Positions 62,702 through 64,000 of a stretch of 64,000 bases of DNA are shown here, piece by piece. The notes under the pieces are model-generated. The model saw only the letters and a list, made by a program, of their open reading frames with translations, was not told the origin of the DNA and searched no databases. Origin of the DNA: Stakelama marina. GTDB taxonomy: Bacteria > Pseudomonadota > Alphaproteobacteria > Sphingomonadales > Sphingomonadaceae. Position numbers and translations under genes: made by a program. The stretch is taken from contig NZ_JAGRQC010000004.1 of assembly GCF_018122655.1 (NCBI RefSeq), forward strand, positions 434,001 through 498,000, written 5' to 3'. Every line of letters begins with the position of its first letter. Position 1 is the first letter of the stretch.

Positions 62702-63256
62702 ATGCAAGAGATTGCGTCGCAGGGGCAGCTGCGCATGGCGTTCCTGCGCTGGGCGATGGTGACGGTGCCATTTGTCCTGCTGATCGGATTCCTGTCGGCG
62801 AACCTCGTTCCTGCCGGATCGCAAAATGCGTGGTACGCGGCGCTCAGCAAGCCTGCGGGAACGCCGCCCGACTGGGCCTTTCCGGTGGCATGGACGACGA
62901 TCTATATCCTGCTGGGGCTGGCGGTGGCGATGGTGCTCAACGCCCGCGGATCGAGGCTTCGCGCGCAGGCGCTCGCGCTGTTCGCTGTCCAGCTTGCCGC
63001 CAATTTCGCCTGGACGCCGCTGTTCTTCGGCATGCACCGGATCACCTGGTCGCTGGTGCTGATCGCCGCGATCTTCCTGCTCGTGCTCGCAATGACGTTC
63101 GTATTCGCACGCATTCGCAAGGCCGCGGCATGGTGTCTGGTGCCCTATCTGATATGGGTCAGCTATGCCGGCATCATCCTGTTCCAGATCGGCCAGCTGA
63201 ACCCGAACGCCGAACATGTTGTAACTTCGCCGTCTGCCACCCAGATTACGCTCTGA
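62702..63256 (+). CDS. TspO/MBR family protein
   Basis: A 184-aa five-helix membrane protein. Typical features are WYAALSKPAGTPPDWAFPVA (about 44-63), TTIYILLGLAVAMVL, AANFAWTPLFFGMHR and YLIWVSYAGIILFQI. TspO in alphaproteobacteria binds tetrapyrroles and cholesterol and tunes photosynthesis or stress genes; it is linked here with the isoprenoid gene dxs only by proximity. ATG at 62702 follows ACGGGAGAT and is preferred to in-frame starts before it. The C-terminal end is hydrophilic. Confidence 0.92.
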   Translation: MQEIASQGQLRMAFLRWAMVTVPFVLLIGFLSANLVPAGSQNAWYAALSKPAGTPPDWAFPVAWTTIYILLGLAVAMVLNARGSRLRAQALALFAVQLAANFAWTPLFFGMHRITWSLVLIAAIFLLVLAMTFVFARIRKAAAWCLVPYLIWVSYAGIILFQIGQLNPNAEHVVTSPSATQITL

Positions 63257-63272
63257 ACGGAGATCAAGACAG

Positions 63273-63569
63273 ATGCAGACCGAAAACCGATTTTTCGACG
63301 ATTTCGTCAAGTTCATGAACGGTGCGGCGGGGACCGTTGCCGGCATGGCGCGCGAGGGCGAAAGTGCCGCGCGCGATCGCGCCCGCGAATGGATCGGGGG
63401 ACTCGATTTCGTATCGCGCGAGGAATTCGAGGCGGTAAAGGCGATGGCGTCGGCCGCACGCGACGAAAATGACGAACTGAAAAAGCGTATCGAGGCGCTC
63501 GAAGCGGCAGCCAAGGACACGGCGAAGCCCGCCGCCGCGCGCAAGCCCAAGGCGGCCCCGAAGTCCTGA
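63273..63569 (+). CDS. ubiK: UbiK-type accessory factor (BMFP family)
   Basis: A 98-aa protein with a membrane-associating helix in the first 30 residues (NRFFDDFVKFMNGAAGTVAG) and a coiled coil (FVSREEFEAVKAMASAARDE, then NDELKKRIEALEAA). The tail is Lys/Ala/Pro-rich. UbiK trimers help the ubiquinone complex UbiJ-UbiK. It starts 16 bases after the TspO stop and may share its transcript. Confidence 0.83.
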   Translation: MQTENRFFDDFVKFMNGAAGTVAGMAREGESAARDRAREWIGGLDFVSREEFEAVKAMASAARDENDELKKRIEALEAAAKDTAKPAAARKPKAAPKS

Positions 63570-63604
63570 TCCGGCGCTTTTCCACAGTTTTTTGCCGATG
63601 TCGT

Positions 63605-63629
63605 GACGCCCGGTCTTGTGCCGGGCGTC
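63605..63629. terminator. Hairpin between ubiK and the YbjN gene
   Basis: GACGCCCGG (63605... from 63605-63613) pairs perfectly with CCGGGCGTC (63621-63629) around TCTTGTG. No T run follows on either strand, so it is a possible attenuator or rho-type stop rather than a proven terminator. Confidence 0.4.
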
Positions 63630-63680
63630 CACTATTGGCACCCCTGTACGCGGCAATTCTGCCGCACCGGAGGCAAATAC

Positions 63681-64000
63681 ATGCTCGAGGAAGCTGATTT
63701 CGACACCGATGTCGAGGCGGCGCCCATCGATATGCTCGAAAGCTATTTCGCCGCCCATGGCTGGAGCCACGAGCGCGAGGACGAGGAAATCGTCGCGCGG
63801 GTAAAGGGTAGCTGGGTCGAATACGAAATGCGCGCGATCTACCGCGAGGAAGATGGGGTGCTGCAATATCTGGTCTTTCCCGATGTCCGCGTTCCCAAGG
63901 AACGACGCGCCGCCGTGTACGAGGCGCTGGGGCTCATCAACGAGCAGCTCTGGGTCGGTCATTTCGAGCTGTGGTCGTCGAGCGGCATTCTGCTGTACCG
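63681..64000 (+). CDS. YbjN domain protein (3' end cut by window)
   Basis: The first 106 codons are present: MLEEADFDTDVEAAPIDMLE then SYFAAHGWSHEREDEEIVAR, leading to YLVFPDVRVPKERRAAVYEA and LWVGHFELWSSSGILLY. This is the YbjN fold, a type III secretion chaperone-like domain found in sensory and stress proteins; the E. coli protein suppresses several stress systems. The ribosome site CCGGAGGC precedes the ATG at 63681. The frame is open to the last base of the window. Confidence 0.88.
   Translation, partial: MLEEADFDTDVEAAPIDMLESYFAAHGWSHEREDEEIVARVKGSWVEYEMRAIYREEDGVLQYLVFPDVRVPKERRAAVYEALGLINEQLWVGHFELWSSSGILLY

Overview
The window is a 64 kb piece of a high-GC alphaproteobacterial chromosome, most likely from the order Sphingomonadales (a Sphingomonas-like organism). 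The evidence is the combination of a MipZ-type division ATPase, a 30S protein S9 with a long acidic N-terminal extension, an exosortase-A-type exopolysaccharide module, LytTR signalling next to a TonB-like protein, an alpha/beta-hydrolase-OsmC fusion, and dispersed palindromic repeats of kinds I associate with sphingomonads. I see no insertion sequence, integrase, prophage or CRISPR array. Most of the window is housekeeping DNA with dense, often overlapping genes.

Layout. 1-3.0 kb: yajC(end)-secD-secF-Mth938-like, the Sec accessory operon. 3.1-6.1 kb: a glycosyltransferase, an OsmC protein, two tandem glycine-zipper envelope proteins and a cupin. 6.1-6.7 kb: a 630-bp stretch with no convincing gene but nested UUCG-capped hairpins and a perfect-looking terminator, a candidate structured RNA. 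6.7-11.7 kb: 2'-5' RNA ligase, BI-1 membrane protein, CDF metal transporter, M20 amidohydrolase, DUF4396 protein. 11.8-24.3 kb: topA, panC, mipZ, phosphomannomutase, DnaQ-like exonuclease, ROK kinase, hydrolase-OsmC fusion, MscS channel, topoisomerase IB, DJ-1 protein. 24.3-30.9 kb: a surface-polysaccharide region with a beta-helix protein, an asparagine-synthase-like enzyme lacking the glutaminase cysteine, an O-glycosylation-ligase-type membrane protein, a 53-aa membrane peptide, an exosortase-system glycosyltransferase and a membrane protein of unknown function. 30.9-32.7 kb: small unknown genes and an S24 repressor with a palindromic operator. 32.7-38.9 kb: the tamA-tamB pair. 38.9-45.1 kb: YbdG-like channel, aldehyde dehydrogenase, quinone oxidoreductase, a decayed FMN-reductase remnant and glnB-glnA. 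45.3-50.5 kb: endonuclease V, methionine aminopeptidase, CinA-like protein, a LytS/LytTR two-component pair and a TonB-like protein. 50.6 kb: one tRNA-Gly(CCC). 50.8-56.2 kb: a phosphoesterase, a 1152-aa trypsin-like autotransporter and rplM-rpsI. 56.3-64 kb: ctaA-cutA-unknown, MerC-Fur family, dxs-unknown-tlyA, TspO, UbiK and a truncated YbjN gene.

Several groups clearly act together: SecD/SecF in protein export, TamA/TamB in outer-membrane assembly, GlnB/GlnA in nitrogen assimilation (with a sigma-54-like promoter), and the histidine kinase with its LytTR regulator. The polysaccharide region is assigned by family resemblance; the exosortase itself is not in this window. Nothing here is a proven new system. 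The best leads are the structured region near 6.2-6.66 kb, the polysaccharide module with its tiny overlapping gene and Cys-less amidotransferase-like enzyme, and the S24 repressor switch.
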